Part shown: positions 1 to 8,928 of the stretch, piece by piece
Position numbering within the stretch: position 1 is the stretch's first letter
Layout of the letters: each line of letters starts with the position of its first letter
Source: Neoroseomonas marina
GTDB lineage: Bacteria > Pseudomonadota > Alphaproteobacteria > Acetobacterales > Acetobacteraceae
NCBI RefSeq assembly: GCF_012927745.1
Contig: NZ_JABBKX010000014.1
Location: 1-63,537 of the forward strand
Direction: 5' to 3'
DNA: 63,537 bases
Position numbers and translations under genes: made by a program
The notes under the pieces: model-generated
The model's database searches: none
What the model was told of the DNA's origin: nothing
What the model saw: the letters and a program-made list of their open reading frames with translations, nothing else

Positions 1-575
1 CGGCGGGCGCTGAGCGGGTGCCCCTCGCGCGGTACGACGACGAGGAATTCGTCCTCGAACAGCGGCGTGAAGAGATACCCGTCCAGAGCCGCGTTGCGCG
101 ACAGGATGCCCATGTCCACGTCGCCGCCGCGGAGCATCGCGACGATGGCCTTGGAATCCGCATCCCGCAGCCGCACCTCGATGCCCGGATGCGCCGCCCC
201 GAAACCGGTCACCACTTGCGGCAGCAGCGTCGCGGCGAGGGAAGGCAGCACGGCGACGCTGAGGAAGCCCTTATGCAGCGCCGCCTCCTCACGGAAGTCC
301 TTCACCATGCGGTCGAGGTCGCCGCAGATGCGCCGCAGCGCTGCCTGCGCAACCTGGCCCTGCGCCGTCAGCACCACGCTTCGTGTTGTGCGGTGCAGCA
401 GCGGCACGCCGAGCGCCCGCTCCATCTGACGCACCTGCACGCTCAACGCCGACTGGGAGATGTGCAGCCGCTCAGCCGCTCCGCGGAAACTGCCGATCTC
501 CGCGACGGCCAGAAAAGTGAGGCACTGCGTGAGGTTCACGTCGCGAAGTTGCCGGGTGAACTCGATATCGCGCAT
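1..575 (-). CDS. LysR-family transcriptional regulator (partial)
   Basis: Reading down from the ATG at 575, the protein begins MRDIEFTRQLRDVNLTQCL and has a clear winged helix-turn-helix (AAERLHISQSALSVQVRQME) at about residues 30-50. The start of the LysR substrate-binding domain follows (SVAVLPSLAATLLPQVV). The window edge removes roughly the last third. It is transcribed divergently from the tctC-AtuA-tctC operon, the usual layout for a LysR regulator controlling a neighbouring uptake or catabolic operon with a small-molecule co-inducer. An inverted repeat covers its own start codon, which suggests autoregulation. Family assignment is firm. The ligand is unknown, and control of the operon is inferred from position. 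Confidence 0.9.
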   Translation of the reverse strand, partial: MRDIEFTRQLRDVNLTQCLTFLAVAEIGSFRGAAERLHISQSALSVQVRQMERALGVPLLHRTTRSVVLTAQGQVAQAALRRICGDLDRMVKDFREEAALHKGFLSVAVLPSLAATLLPQVVTGFGAAHPGIEVRLRDADSKAIVAMLRGGDVDMGILSRNAALDGYLFTPLFEDEFLVVVPREGHPLSAR

Positions 576-596
576 TGATCGTCTTTCAAGATCAAT
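574..596. promoter_or_regulatory. LysR-type inverted repeat over the lysR start
   Basis: ATTGATC and GATCAAT form a perfect 7-bp inverted repeat with a 9-nt spacer, and contain the T-N11-A pattern typical of LysR boxes. It overlaps the regulator's ATG, so binding could repress the regulator and activate the divergent operon. Function is inferred. Confidence 0.65.
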
Positions 597-633
597 ACGC
601 GAAAACCTAGCGTTTGACGCTCTCCGGCGCCAC

Positions 634-650
634 GCTCAACGTCGTTGAGC
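634..650. promoter_or_regulatory. Second inverted repeat in the lysR-tctC intergenic region
   Basis: GCTCAAC and GTTGAGC are separated by GTC, about 50 bp upstream of the tctC start. It could be an operator at the operon promoter or an RNA hairpin in the leader. Its sequence differs from the repeat at 574-596, so it need not bind the same protein. Confidence 0.4.
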
Positions 651-700
651 TGCCGGCCTGAGGGCATGGCGGCTCACAAGAAAACGTCCGAGGAAGTGCC

Positions 701-1684
701 ATGAACACAGTGCGGCGGCGCGATGTCGGCCGGCTCTCCTTGGCCCTGGTCGCCGGCGGTGGCGCCCGGGCCGCGGCGCAGGACGCGCCCTGGCCGAACC
801 GCCCGATCACCCTGATCGTGCCTTACGGCGCCGGGTCCAGCACCGACATCCTCGCCCGGGTCGTCGCGCGGCGCATGACGGCCGAGCTCGGGCAGCCGGT
901 GGTTGTCGAGAACCGGGCAGGCGGCGGCGGGACCATCGGCAGCGCCGCGGTCGCTCGCGCGGCGCCGGATGGCTACACGCTGGTGATGGGCACGATCTCC
1001 TCGCATTCCATCAACGCCGCGATGATGGCGAACATCCCCTACCGCGTGCTCGAGGACTTCACTCCGGTCTCACTCGTCGCGCATTTCCCGAACCTGCTCG
1101 CGGTGAACAAGGACCTGCCCGCGAACACCATTCCCGAACTCGTCGCCTATGCCCGTCAGCGCGGTGGGCTGAACTTCGCGACCGGTGGCGTCGGCTCCTC
1201 CGGGCAACTCGCCGGAGAACTGCTGAAGCTGCGTACCGGTGCGCCGCTCAACCACGTCCCCTATCGCGAGATCGGCCAGGCCATCACCGACACCATGGCC
1301 GGCCACGTGCCGATCGTGATCTACCAGGTGCCGGCCCTCGTCGGGAACATCCGGAGCGGTCAGATCAAGGCCATCGCCGTCCTGGCGCCGGAGCGCACGC
1401 CGCTGCTGCCCGAGGTGCCGACGCCGCGCGAGCAGGGCGTGCAGGACTTCGACGCGACGGCCTGGATGGGGCTGTTCGGCCCGGCGCGCCTGCCACCCCG
1501 CATCACCGCCTCGCTCCAGGGCATTCTCGCCCGCGCGGCCGCCGACAGCGAGCTGAAGGCGCAGGCCAGCCAGCAGGGCTTCACCCTGGTCGGCAGCACG
1601 CCGGCCGAGTTCCAGACCTTCGTCGCGGCCGACATCGCCAAATGGACCGAGGTTGTTCGCATGACAGGAGCGACCATTGACTGA
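701..1684 (+). CDS. TctC/Bug-family periplasmic solute-binding protein
   Basis: Protein of 327 aa with an N-terminal export signal (basic start, hydrophobic stretch, cut near ARAAAQDAPW). The mature part begins WPNRPITLIVPYGAGSSTD, the hallmark of tripartite tricarboxylate receptor (Bug) proteins. The family binds carboxylates or related compounds in the periplasm, often without adjacent TctA/TctB membrane genes, as here. It is the first gene of an operon under the divergent LysR regulator, and its stop overlaps the start of the AtuA-like gene by 8 nt. The ligand cannot be read from sequence; the AtuA-like neighbour hints at a branched or terpenoid acid, which is weak inference. Confidence 0.92.
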   Translation: MNTVRRRDVGRLSLALVAGGGARAAAQDAPWPNRPITLIVPYGAGSSTDILARVVARRMTAELGQPVVVENRAGGGGTIGSAAVARAAPDGYTLVMGTISSHSINAAMMANIPYRVLEDFTPVSLVAHFPNLLAVNKDLPANTIPELVAYARQRGGLNFATGGVGSSGQLAGELLKLRTGAPLNHVPYREIGQAITDTMAGHVPIVIYQVPALVGNIRSGQIKAIAVLAPERTPLLPEVPTPREQGVQDFDATAWMGLFGPARLPPRITASLQGILARAAADSELKAQASQQGFTLVGSTPAEFQTFVAADIAKWTEVVRMTGATID

Positions 1685-3437
1685 CACCCACCTCGTCCCC
1701 CTTCGGGAGATCGCCCACGCCCGTTCCGGCGAGAAGGGCAACAGCTCGATGATCTCCGTGATCGCCTATGATCCGGCGGAGTACGGCCTTATCGCCGAGC
1801 AGGTCACTGTAGATGCCGTCAAGCGCATCTTCGCCCCGATCACCAAGGGCGGCATCACGCGCTTCGAGGTCCCCGCCATCGGTGCGCTCAACTTCGTGCT
1901 CGACGAAGTGCTGGAAGGCGGCCGCTCCCGCACCCTAGCTTTCGAGGAATCCGGCAAGGCGCTGTCCTCTCTCATGCTGACCCTGCCGGTCCGCGTGCCG
2001 GTCGGCCGTACCCGGCCGCAGTCCGGCCCCGCGCCAGCGACGCGGCCGCCGATTCAAGGGCGCACGATCCGCCTGGGCTCCGCCACCGCCTGGTCCCGCG
2101 ACCGCTTCGAACCCGCGAGCGACCTCATCGATCGCGGCAGGATCGACTACCTCTGCTTCGAGACGATGTCGGAAGTGACCATGGCTGCGGCGCAGACCGC
2201 GCGGATGGAGAACCCCGCGACGCCGCTCTACGACCCCTATCTGGTCCCGCGGATGGAGCCGATCCTCCGGCGCTGCAAGGACCAGGGTATTCGCATTATC
2301 ACGAACCAGGGTTGGCTCGACCCGGTCGGCGCCGCGCAGCGGCTTGCAGCGCTGGCCGAGGAGCTCGGCATCGAGAGGCTGCGCATCGCTGCTGTGGATG
2401 GCGGCATTCTGACCGACCGGATCACCGGCCTCGGTGCGGCCTTCCTCGAGACCGGGGCGGCGGTCGGCGCGCAGCGCGATGCCATCGTCTCCGCCGAGGC
2501 CTACATGGGCGCGGCCGGCATCGCCGAGGCCCTCGCGAAGGGCGCCGATGTCGTCGTGACTACGCGCGTCGCCGACGCCTGCCTTTATCTCGGCCCGATG
2601 ATGCATGAGTTCGGCTGGTCGATCGACGACTACCGGCGCATGGCGCGCGGCATGATCATCGGCCATCTCATGGAATGTGGCGCGCAGGTCTGCGGCGGCT
2701 ATTTCGCCGACCCTGGCTACAAGGACGTCCCCGGCCTCTCTGACCTCGGCAATCCCATCGCCGAGGTCAGCGAGGACCGCGTCATCCTGTCGAAGCTGCC
2801 CGGCAGCGGCGGCCTTCTGACCCCTGCCACCTGCAAGGAGCAATTACTCTACGAGGTCGGCGACCCCGCATCATACCTTTGCCCTGACTGCGTGGCCGAC
2901 CTCACCAAGGTCCGCTTCGAACAGGCTGGCCCCGACGAGGTCGAGGTCCTCATCGAAGCCGAGGCCGGGCGGCCACGCCCGCCCACCCTCAAGGTCTTGG
3001 TCGGGCTGCGTGAGGGCTTCATGACCGAGGAGATGGTCATCTTCGCCGGCCCCGGCGCGCTGGCGCGCGCACAGGCGACGCAGGCGCTGCTGGAGGATCG
3101 CTTCCGCAAGGTCGCGCTGCAGGCCGATGAATTGCGCTTCGACTATCTCGGCATCAACGCGGTGCATCGCGAGGCATCGCCCCCGCCCGCCGCGGATCCC
3201 TATGAGGTGATCCTCCGCGTCGCCCTCAAGACCTCGAGCCGTGCCGAGGCCGACAAGCTGCGGCGTGAGATCGATCCCCTCGCGGTGAACGGCCTCGCCG
3301 CCACAGGGAAGTGGGCGACCAGCGCACCGGGATCGCGGGTACGGCCGGTCGTCGGCCTGAGCTCATGCCTCGTGCCGCGGGACCAGGTGCCGACGCAGGT
3401 GACGATGATCCAAGCCCGTTCGAAGGTGAGCGCGTGA
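1677..3437 (+). CDS. AtuA-family protein with reversed domain order
   Basis: Protein of 586 aa. The TTG start at 1677 is supported by AGGAG seven nt upstream (1665-1669) and by tight overlap with tctC. Residues 1 to about 105 (HARSGEKGNSSMISVIAYDP, then VPAIGALNFVLDEVL) match the small domain usually found at the C-terminus of AtuA or as a stand-alone AtuA-related protein. From about residue 125 to the end is the large AtuA/DUF1446 domain (RIDYLCFETMSEVTMA, ITNQGWLDP, CGAQVCGGYF). In Pseudomonas AtuA the large domain comes first. AtuA acts in acyclic terpene (citronellol/geraniol) catabolism, but its chemistry is poorly defined and most homologues beside TctC genes have no proven role. Family confidence is high, function low. 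Confidence 0.85.
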   Translation: MTDTHLVPLREIAHARSGEKGNSSMISVIAYDPAEYGLIAEQVTVDAVKRIFAPITKGGITRFEVPAIGALNFVLDEVLEGGRSRTLAFEESGKALSSLMLTLPVRVPVGRTRPQSGPAPATRPPIQGRTIRLGSATAWSRDRFEPASDLIDRGRIDYLCFETMSEVTMAAAQTARMENPATPLYDPYLVPRMEPILRRCKDQGIRIITNQGWLDPVGAAQRLAALAEELGIERLRIAAVDGGILTDRITGLGAAFLETGAAVGAQRDAIVSAEAYMGAAGIAEALAKGADVVVTTRVADACLYLGPMMHEFGWSIDDYRRMARGMIIGHLMECGAQVCGGYFADPGYKDVPGLSDLGNPIAEVSEDRVILSKLPGSGGLLTPATCKEQLLYEVGDPASYLCPDCVADLTKVRFEQAGPDEVEVLIEAEAGRPRPPTLKVLVGLREGFMTEEMVIFAGPGALARAQATQALLEDRFRKVALQADELRFDYLGINAVHREASPPPAADPYEVILRVALKTSSRAEADKLRREIDPLAVNGLAATGKWATSAPGSRVRPVVGLSSCLVPRDQVPTQVTMIQARSKVSA

Positions 3438-4402
3438 TGAAGTTCCTCGCTCTGGTCGCGGCGGCCGCCGTCGCCGCTGCGGCGCCGGCACAGGCGCAAG
3501 CCTGGCCGGAGCGCCAGACCATCTCGATGATCCTGCCAGCCGGTGCGGGCGGTTCGTCGGACCCTCTTGCGCGTCTGCTGGCTGAGGAGATCGGCAAGCG
3601 TATTGGCCAGAGCATCGTCGTGCTCAACCGTCCCGGCGCCGGCGGCAACATCGGGATGGCGCAGGCGGCACGGGCGCGCCCGGACGGCTACACAATCGCC
3701 ATCTCCTGGACCGGGCCGATGGCGACCAACCTCGCGCTGTACCGGGACACCGGCTACGATCCACGGCGCGACTTCATGCCCATCGGCATGGTCGGCTGCA
3801 CGCCGAATGTCCTGGCCGTCAGCCCGACGACGTCGGTGCGGTCGCTCGAGGACTTCATGGCGTATGCCCGCGCGCACCCCGGCGCGACCTCCTACGGCAC
3901 GACCGGCGTCGGCAGCTCCTGGCACATCGCCGGCGAGATGGTCAGCCAGCGCGTCGGCAACAGCCTTACGCACGTCCCCTATCCGACGCCGGCCGGCGCG
4001 TTGACGGACCTGCTGGCGGGCCGCATCCAGGCGATCTTCCCGGTCGTCCCGATGACGGTGCCGCATGTCCGCGGCGGCACGCTGCGCGTCGTCGCCGTCT
4101 TCTCGGCCGAGCGTTCCCCCGTGCTGCCGGACGTGCCCACGACGACCGAACTCGGCCTGCCCGCCCTCATCAGCGAAACCTGCTTCGCGCTGCTCGCGCC
4201 CACCGGCGTGCCTGCGGAGGCGATCGCCCGGCTGAATGGTGCGCTGAACGCGGTCGCCGCAGACCCGGCCATGCGCGAGCGGCTGCGTGAGATGGGACTC
4301 ACAGTCAGGACTGGAGCGCCCGACCTCGTCACCGCCTACCTCGCCGAGGAGATCCCCCGCCAGGCCGCCATAGTGGCCGCGTCGGGAGCCAGAGCCGAGT
4401 AG
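3437..4402 (+). CDS. TctC/Bug-family periplasmic solute-binding protein
   Basis: Protein of 321 aa. The ATG at 3437 shares one base with the upstream stop (TGATG) and fits a clean signal peptide (MKFLALVAAAAVAAAAPAQA) followed by WPERQTISMILPAGAGGSSD, the family's N-terminal signature. RPGAGGNIGMAQAARARPDG and the late VLPDVPTTTELGLP region are also standard. Two receptors in one operon around an AtuA-like protein suggest uptake of related substrates or duplication. No membrane components are present nearby. Confidence 0.92.
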   Translation: MKFLALVAAAAVAAAAPAQAQAWPERQTISMILPAGAGGSSDPLARLLAEEIGKRIGQSIVVLNRPGAGGNIGMAQAARARPDGYTIAISWTGPMATNLALYRDTGYDPRRDFMPIGMVGCTPNVLAVSPTTSVRSLEDFMAYARAHPGATSYGTTGVGSSWHIAGEMVSQRVGNSLTHVPYPTPAGALTDLLAGRIQAIFPVVPMTVPHVRGGTLRVVAVFSAERSPVLPDVPTTTELGLPALISETCFALLAPTGVPAEAIARLNGALNAVAADPAMRERLREMGLTVRTGAPDLVTAYLAEEIPRQAAIVAASGARAE

Positions 4403-4726
4403 CTTTGCAAACTTGGTGGTTCTTTCCCTCCCCCGGAAGTTGCGAGGACACCCGACGCCGAGGGACGCGGCAACGCCAGTGAAGCGCCTGGCTTCCATCG
4501 CAAGGTACGCCAGGTTGAATTCGCGAACCCGCCTCACTGCGTGCCCGCTGTCACGGGAACATCGTCCGCAGGGTTGCCTTTCTGATCCGTACGGAAGGCG
4601 GCCAACTGCTGTCTGCTTCGCGCCCAACGTAGTCATTCACTGCCGCTAGGCCAGACCCTGAAAGCTGCTGTCTGTTAGGTGCATTGAGATCGTGCGGTTA
4701 CGTTTAGCGCGGTCCGCAATCGACCT
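4403..4726. other. Intergenic, left edge of the accessory island
   Basis: Two genes converge here (tctC from the left, helicase from the right). Open frames in the stretch lack family motifs and ribosome-binding sites, so no gene is called. The sequence is less GC-rich than the flanking host genes and looks like island border DNA. No terminator with a U-tract was found. Confidence 0.5.
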
Positions 4727-6610
4727 TCAGGCGGCAATAACCTCAATCTCGTCGTCAGCGAACCAGCCACGCTCGAGGAGGGCGGTGCTCGCCAGGACGG
4801 GATTGTCGGAATAATAAACGATGGCGAGGCTCTCCTCGGCACGACTGCAAGTCACGTAGAAAAGGCGACGGGTGCGGTCGATGCTGGTGTCGTTGCCCGC
4901 TGCCTCATTTTCGAGGTCGGTCTTGGTCTTGTCCTTGGTCCCCATGAGCTTACCGTAGCTGAACAGGAAGCCGCGCGCTTCGTCGTCGCTGATCACCACC
5001 ATCACGCGCGGAAACTCGCGGCCCTTCACGCCCTGATGCGTATCGAACTGCGACACGCCGCGGACGTAGCGATCATATTTCTCGATATCGGGGAATGGCG
5101 CGTCGAGCGCCCTACGCCAAGCACCCGCTTCGGTGCTCGCGTCTTCCTCCGGCTCGGCAGCCGCCGCATCCGTAGGCCCCTCGGGGACGAACGGTTGCAG
5201 CACATCAGGAATGACGAACAGCTCGGTCGCCGCCACGTAGCGCAGTACGGCGCGCAGGGTCGGCGGGTTCTCGGCCAGCAGCAGCGACTTGAGCCCGTCG
5301 CACGCGGCCTTCGCGCGTGCCAGCTCCTCCTGCTGCTTCTCCCCGGCTTCCGCCAGCCGCTGCCGATCGAGCAGCGGCGAGGTCTGGCGGATCGCCGCCG
5401 CGATCGCGAAACGGTCGCCCGCCGCTAGCGCGATTGCGAGCGGGAGCAGCTCGCGGGTGAAGAAACCGAGACCGCGGCCCGTGCCGTCGAGCAGCCCCGT
5501 GCGCATCGGCTCATAGGCATAGAGCGGCCCGAAAAAATGTTCGAACCCGAACCGGCGCGCAGACATCAGATGCTCGAGCGCGAGCGTCTTCACCCCATTA
5601 CGGCCGGGGAGCCAATCCTCATCGCCGGTCAGCTCGGCCATTCTCGTCGCTGCGGCCGCTTCGACACCCCTCTTGTTGGCGACGGTCTCGGGCGCGAGGA
5701 ATAGCCGGACAGTCCCTTCGGGCGAGTCGCTCCGCGGCTGCTGATCCTGTTTGTCATCATCGGCGCGGATCTTATTGATGAGCGCGATCACGCGCTTGGG
5801 ACAGCGATGATTCATTGCCTTGCGCGGCCTCGCCCAGGCTTCGGGGATCGCCTCGGCGAGGCCGACCTTACCATCGGCGTAGATGCGCTGCATGGTGTCG
5901 CCGAATAGCCCCAGGCAGAACTGCGCCGGGAAAGCCGCCTGGACGTCGAGCAGCGCGTCCATGAGGCGCCTTGCGGTATCCTGGCTCTCGTCGATCAACA
6001 GGATCGGATAGCGGGCGAACAGGAGCCGGCGCAGGCCCGGCTTCGTGTTGAGGAACACCGCGGTCATAGCGATAACCTCGGCGTGATTGAGCGAATCGCG
6101 CGTGCGATTGTCTCCGGTCGGGCTGTAGATGAACCGCGTAATCTCGCGGAGACCTTCGCGGCGCCGGGTCTTGCTCTCGATCGACTGCGCGCGCTCGATC
6201 GCCGCCTTGCCCGCCCGGCCTTTCGCCTGCTTCTGCTCAAGCTCGGCAATTTCGGCTACCAGGTTCGCGTCGAGCCACTTGCGGATGTCGCCGTCATAGC
6301 CGCGGATCAGCGACCAAGCGAAGGCGTGGATGGTGGATACGTCAACCCGCGGATCGAATTCGAGCCGCTGCACGATCTCGTCGCGGGCGGCATTGGTATA
6401 GGTGATGATCGCGATCTTCTGGCCGGTCAGCGCCAGCTGGCGGCCTTGGCGCTCGCACAGGTCGCGCACTGCCTGGACCAGAGATCGGGTCTTGCCCGAG
6501 CCGGCGCCGGCGTACAGGAAGAAGCTGCGCGGCGCGGCGAGATCGAGGCATTCGCGAATGGTCTCGTCCGCCGCCGCATCAATCAGATCGTCGGCGTCCT
6601 CGCCGGTCAT
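4727..6610 (-). CDS. gajB: UvrD/PcrA-like superfamily 1 helicase, GajB-like
   Basis: Protein of 627 aa with the SF1A helicase motifs in order: Walker A AGAGSGKT (residues 34-41), motif Ia IITYTNAARDEI, Walker B LLIDESQD (about 205), motif III LGLFGDTMQRIY, motif V HQGVKGREFPRVM and motif VI RRLFYVTCSRAEES (about 580). Its ATG overlaps the stop of the upstream OLD nuclease by 4 nt (ATGA), so the two are translationally coupled. In Gabija, GajB is a UvrD-like protein acting with GajA against phage DNA. This one is longer than the roughly 500 aa usually quoted for GajB. A repair helicase is the alternative, but the coupling favours the defence role. Confidence 0.82.
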   Translation of the reverse strand: MTGEDADDLIDAAADETIRECLDLAAPRSFFLYAGAGSGKTRSLVQAVRDLCERQGRQLALTGQKIAIITYTNAARDEIVQRLEFDPRVDVSTIHAFAWSLIRGYDGDIRKWLDANLVAEIAELEQKQAKGRAGKAAIERAQSIESKTRRREGLREITRFIYSPTGDNRTRDSLNHAEVIAMTAVFLNTKPGLRRLLFARYPILLIDESQDTARRLMDALLDVQAAFPAQFCLGLFGDTMQRIYADGKVGLAEAIPEAWARPRKAMNHRCPKRVIALINKIRADDDKQDQQPRSDSPEGTVRLFLAPETVANKRGVEAAAATRMAELTGDEDWLPGRNGVKTLALEHLMSARRFGFEHFFGPLYAYEPMRTGLLDGTGRGLGFFTRELLPLAIALAAGDRFAIAAAIRQTSPLLDRQRLAEAGEKQQEELARAKAACDGLKSLLLAENPPTLRAVLRYVAATELFVIPDVLQPFVPEGPTDAAAAEPEEDASTEAGAWRRALDAPFPDIEKYDRYVRGVSQFDTHQGVKGREFPRVMVVISDDEARGFLFSYGKLMGTKDKTKTDLENEAAGNDTSIDRTRRLFYVTCSRAEESLAIVYYSDNPVLASTALLERGWFADDEIEVIAA

Positions 6611-8928
6611 GCCGCTGCTCCCTCAATCGCCGGCAATATCTCGTTCTGCTTCTTCTTCAGCCGCTCCTGCAGCCAAGTCAGCCCTTCGGCGATGTAGCGC
6701 GGCACCGTCAGGGTTTCGAACATGTCGGCATCAAGCACGTCGAGCGCGAACTCGGCCTTTTTGCCTGTCTTGAGGGCCTCGAACATCGCCGCGCCGACCG
6801 CGGCCGCGCCGCCACCCGCGGCAATCGCGTTTCGGAACTTGGAGACCAGCCCCGGGCCGGGAAGCGCGGCGAAGAAGGCGAGGTTCTCGAATGCAAGCGC
6901 ATCCTCGAACGTGTAGGGATAGGCCGTCTCGCTCGCGGCGGTGCCCGGAAGCGTCACTTCGACCGGCAGCTGATAGGCGGCACGCACCGCGAACAGCGGG
7001 TCGCCCGCGGGTTCGAACGTTCGCTCCGCTGGCGTCGCTCCCCATAGCGCGTCGACGTTGGCTTGCTTAGGAACCCATTGCTGCAGTGTCGTGTTGTTGG
7101 TGGTCTGCCCGGCACCCGGCGTGGGTGGCGCCGATGTGGTCGTACCGGCCGCTTGGCTGTCGAGGTCGGTGATGATCAGCGTCAGCAGGCCGAGATGGTC
7201 GATCAGCGGGCGAAGGCGATGGGCATGGCTGCCACCAATCTCGAGCAGAGTAATGTAGCTCTTGCTGAGCACCTCGAATTTGTGGCGGATGAAGTTCGGC
7301 ACGATCATGCGTTCCGCAGGCCCTTCGACCAGGATGGCAGCATCCGCGAAGAACAGGTCGGCGTGTTGCGCGCGCAGGTAGCGCGTCACGAAACGGGCAG
7401 TCTCGTTGCCCGCGCCGAATACCTCCGAGAGGTTGATCACCGTGGAGACCGGTATCCGCGACACCATGCCGGCGGGCAGGCGCCGGAAGTAGCGCAGGCA
7501 TTCGAACGATACTTCATGCGCGACATGGCTCGAATGGGTGCTGACCACAAGTTGGGTGCGCCGCAGCTTGGTGCCTCTGAGGTCGGGATGCGCGCGAAGC
7601 ACCTCATAGGCCTTGTTGATGAACACCTGCTGGACCTGCGCATGGAGGTGCGCCTCGGGCTCCTCGACAAGGACGAGGTGCAGCGGCTCGATCACGGCAG
7701 CGGGATTAGTGCTCGCAGCCTTGCCGACACGCATCCACGAATCCCGGAAGCTCATCAGCCGGAAGATCATCGAGATGAGGTTCTGATAGCCGAGCCCATT
7801 GTTGTTCTCGGGTAGGCGCAGCACCGGCGCCACCACGTCGCCCTCCGCCGGTGTCACGTCGACCACGAAGGTCACCGCCGCGGAGTGGTTGAGGCCGTCG
7901 ATTGCCTTGAGCCGCGTCGACACCTTCGGCTTGGGGTCGGTGACGCCGGGATAGCCCATGCCCTCGACTTCGCTGAACGCCGCTTCAAAGCTCTCAGTGA
8001 GCTTCTGATCGAACGCGTCCTGCGCCGCTTCGATCGCCTGCAATGCCCCCAAATCCTTGACGTCCGGTCCCTTGGTCGGATCGAGGTGCTTGGAATAATA
8101 GCTACGCAGCTGATCGGAGAGCCGACTGCCGGGCGATCCGGCCGGCGCATCCTCGTCATCGCCGCGCGGCGCTTCCTCGCCGAACCCGCGTTGCGCCGGA
8201 ATATCGTGGATGCGCACCAGGCCCTTTAGCGGTTCCCCCTCGAGGCTGAGCGAGGCGGCGGGCAGCGATTGCGGGCGCGCCTGGCCATTGAGCGGAGCCT
8301 GAAGCTGCGCGGGATCGAGGGTGAACGCGCGGATGGTGAAGCTCTTGGCCAGCCGCTGGCTCAAGTAATCGACGAGCGTCGACGGCCATAGCGTGAGCTT
8401 GAGCTCGGGCATCTCCTGACCCTCGGCCGCCATCTTCTCGGCGTGTGCCTGCGTCGCGGCAGCGCGCAACGCCTCGGCATCGGCGACCGCGGCCAGGAAA
8501 TCCTTGTAGAGATCGCCGAGATTGGTCGGTTCGTAGCGGAGCCGCACCCCGAGCAGTCCGCCTTCCCAATCGAGCGTCGGAATGAGGTCGCGAACGTGGT
8601 GCATCTCCCCGGCGTCCACGTCGAGCCAAAGATCGAGCGCCGGCAGCAGCGGCAGCCACGTCTCAAGCGTGAGCTCGACTACTTCATCGGCCCGCTTTGC
8701 ATCGATCCAACTCTGGCCGATCCGATCGATCGCCGGCCAATGACACAGCGTAACGTCATGAACCTCAAACGGGCAGCGCCGCGGTACGAGGAAACGCCGC
8801 AATGCGAGCATTGCCGAACTTTTGCCGCTGTTGTTGGCGCCGACGAACAGAGTCTGCTTCTCTGCGAGGTCGATGCGTACCGATAGCAGCTTACGAAAGT
8901 TCGCAATCTCGACAAACTTGATAAGCAC
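6607..8928 (-). CDS. gajA: OLD-family ATPase/TOPRIM nuclease, GajA-like
   Basis: Protein of 773 aa with a GTG start preceded by GGGAGAA. The N-terminus has an SMC/RecF-type ATPase (Walker A GANNSGKS, residues 30-37). The Walker B region is LVLVEEPEAHLHAQ near residue 420. A TOPRIM nuclease domain follows, with its glutamates in ILVEGPAERMIV (about 530), its aspartates in IITDLDSQ (about 588), and the later KKAEFALDVL segment seen in OLD proteins. OLD proteins coupled to a UvrD helicase are class 2 OLD, which includes GajA. At 773 aa it is well over the usual GajA size, with extra sequence between the ATPase halves (about residues 100-370). Anti-phage function is inferred from architecture and context. 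Confidence 0.85.
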   Translation of the reverse strand: MLIKFVEIANFRKLLSVRIDLAEKQTLFVGANNSGKSSAMLALRRFLVPRRCPFEVHDVTLCHWPAIDRIGQSWIDAKRADEVVELTLETWLPLLPALDLWLDVDAGEMHHVRDLIPTLDWEGGLLGVRLRYEPTNLGDLYKDFLAAVADAEALRAAATQAHAEKMAAEGQEMPELKLTLWPSTLVDYLSQRLAKSFTIRAFTLDPAQLQAPLNGQARPQSLPAASLSLEGEPLKGLVRIHDIPAQRGFGEEAPRGDDEDAPAGSPGSRLSDQLRSYYSKHLDPTKGPDVKDLGALQAIEAAQDAFDQKLTESFEAAFSEVEGMGYPGVTDPKPKVSTRLKAIDGLNHSAAVTFVVDVTPAEGDVVAPVLRLPENNNGLGYQNLISMIFRLMSFRDSWMRVGKAASTNPAAVIEPLHLVLVEEPEAHLHAQVQQVFINKAYEVLRAHPDLRGTKLRRTQLVVSTHSSHVAHEVSFECLRYFRRLPAGMVSRIPVSTVINLSEVFGAGNETARFVTRYLRAQHADLFFADAAILVEGPAERMIVPNFIRHKFEVLSKSYITLLEIGGSHAHRLRPLIDHLGLLTLIITDLDSQAAGTTTSAPPTPGAGQTTNNTTLQQWVPKQANVDALWGATPAERTFEPAGDPLFAVRAAYQLPVEVTLPGTAASETAYPYTFEDALAFENLAFFAALPGPGLVSKFRNAIAAGGGAAAVGAAMFEALKTGKKAEFALDVLDADMFETLTVPRYIAEGLTWLQERLKKKQNEILPAIEGAAA

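Noticed and set aside
3200..4636. 478-aa minus-strand frame opposite the second tctC
   Set aside because: Low-complexity Arg/Gly/Asp composition and no motifs; a mirror frame of a clear receptor gene.
4413..4649. Possible 78-aa gene between the tctC operon and the helicase
   Set aside because: No ribosome-binding site and no recognisable motif; composition fits non-coding border DNA.
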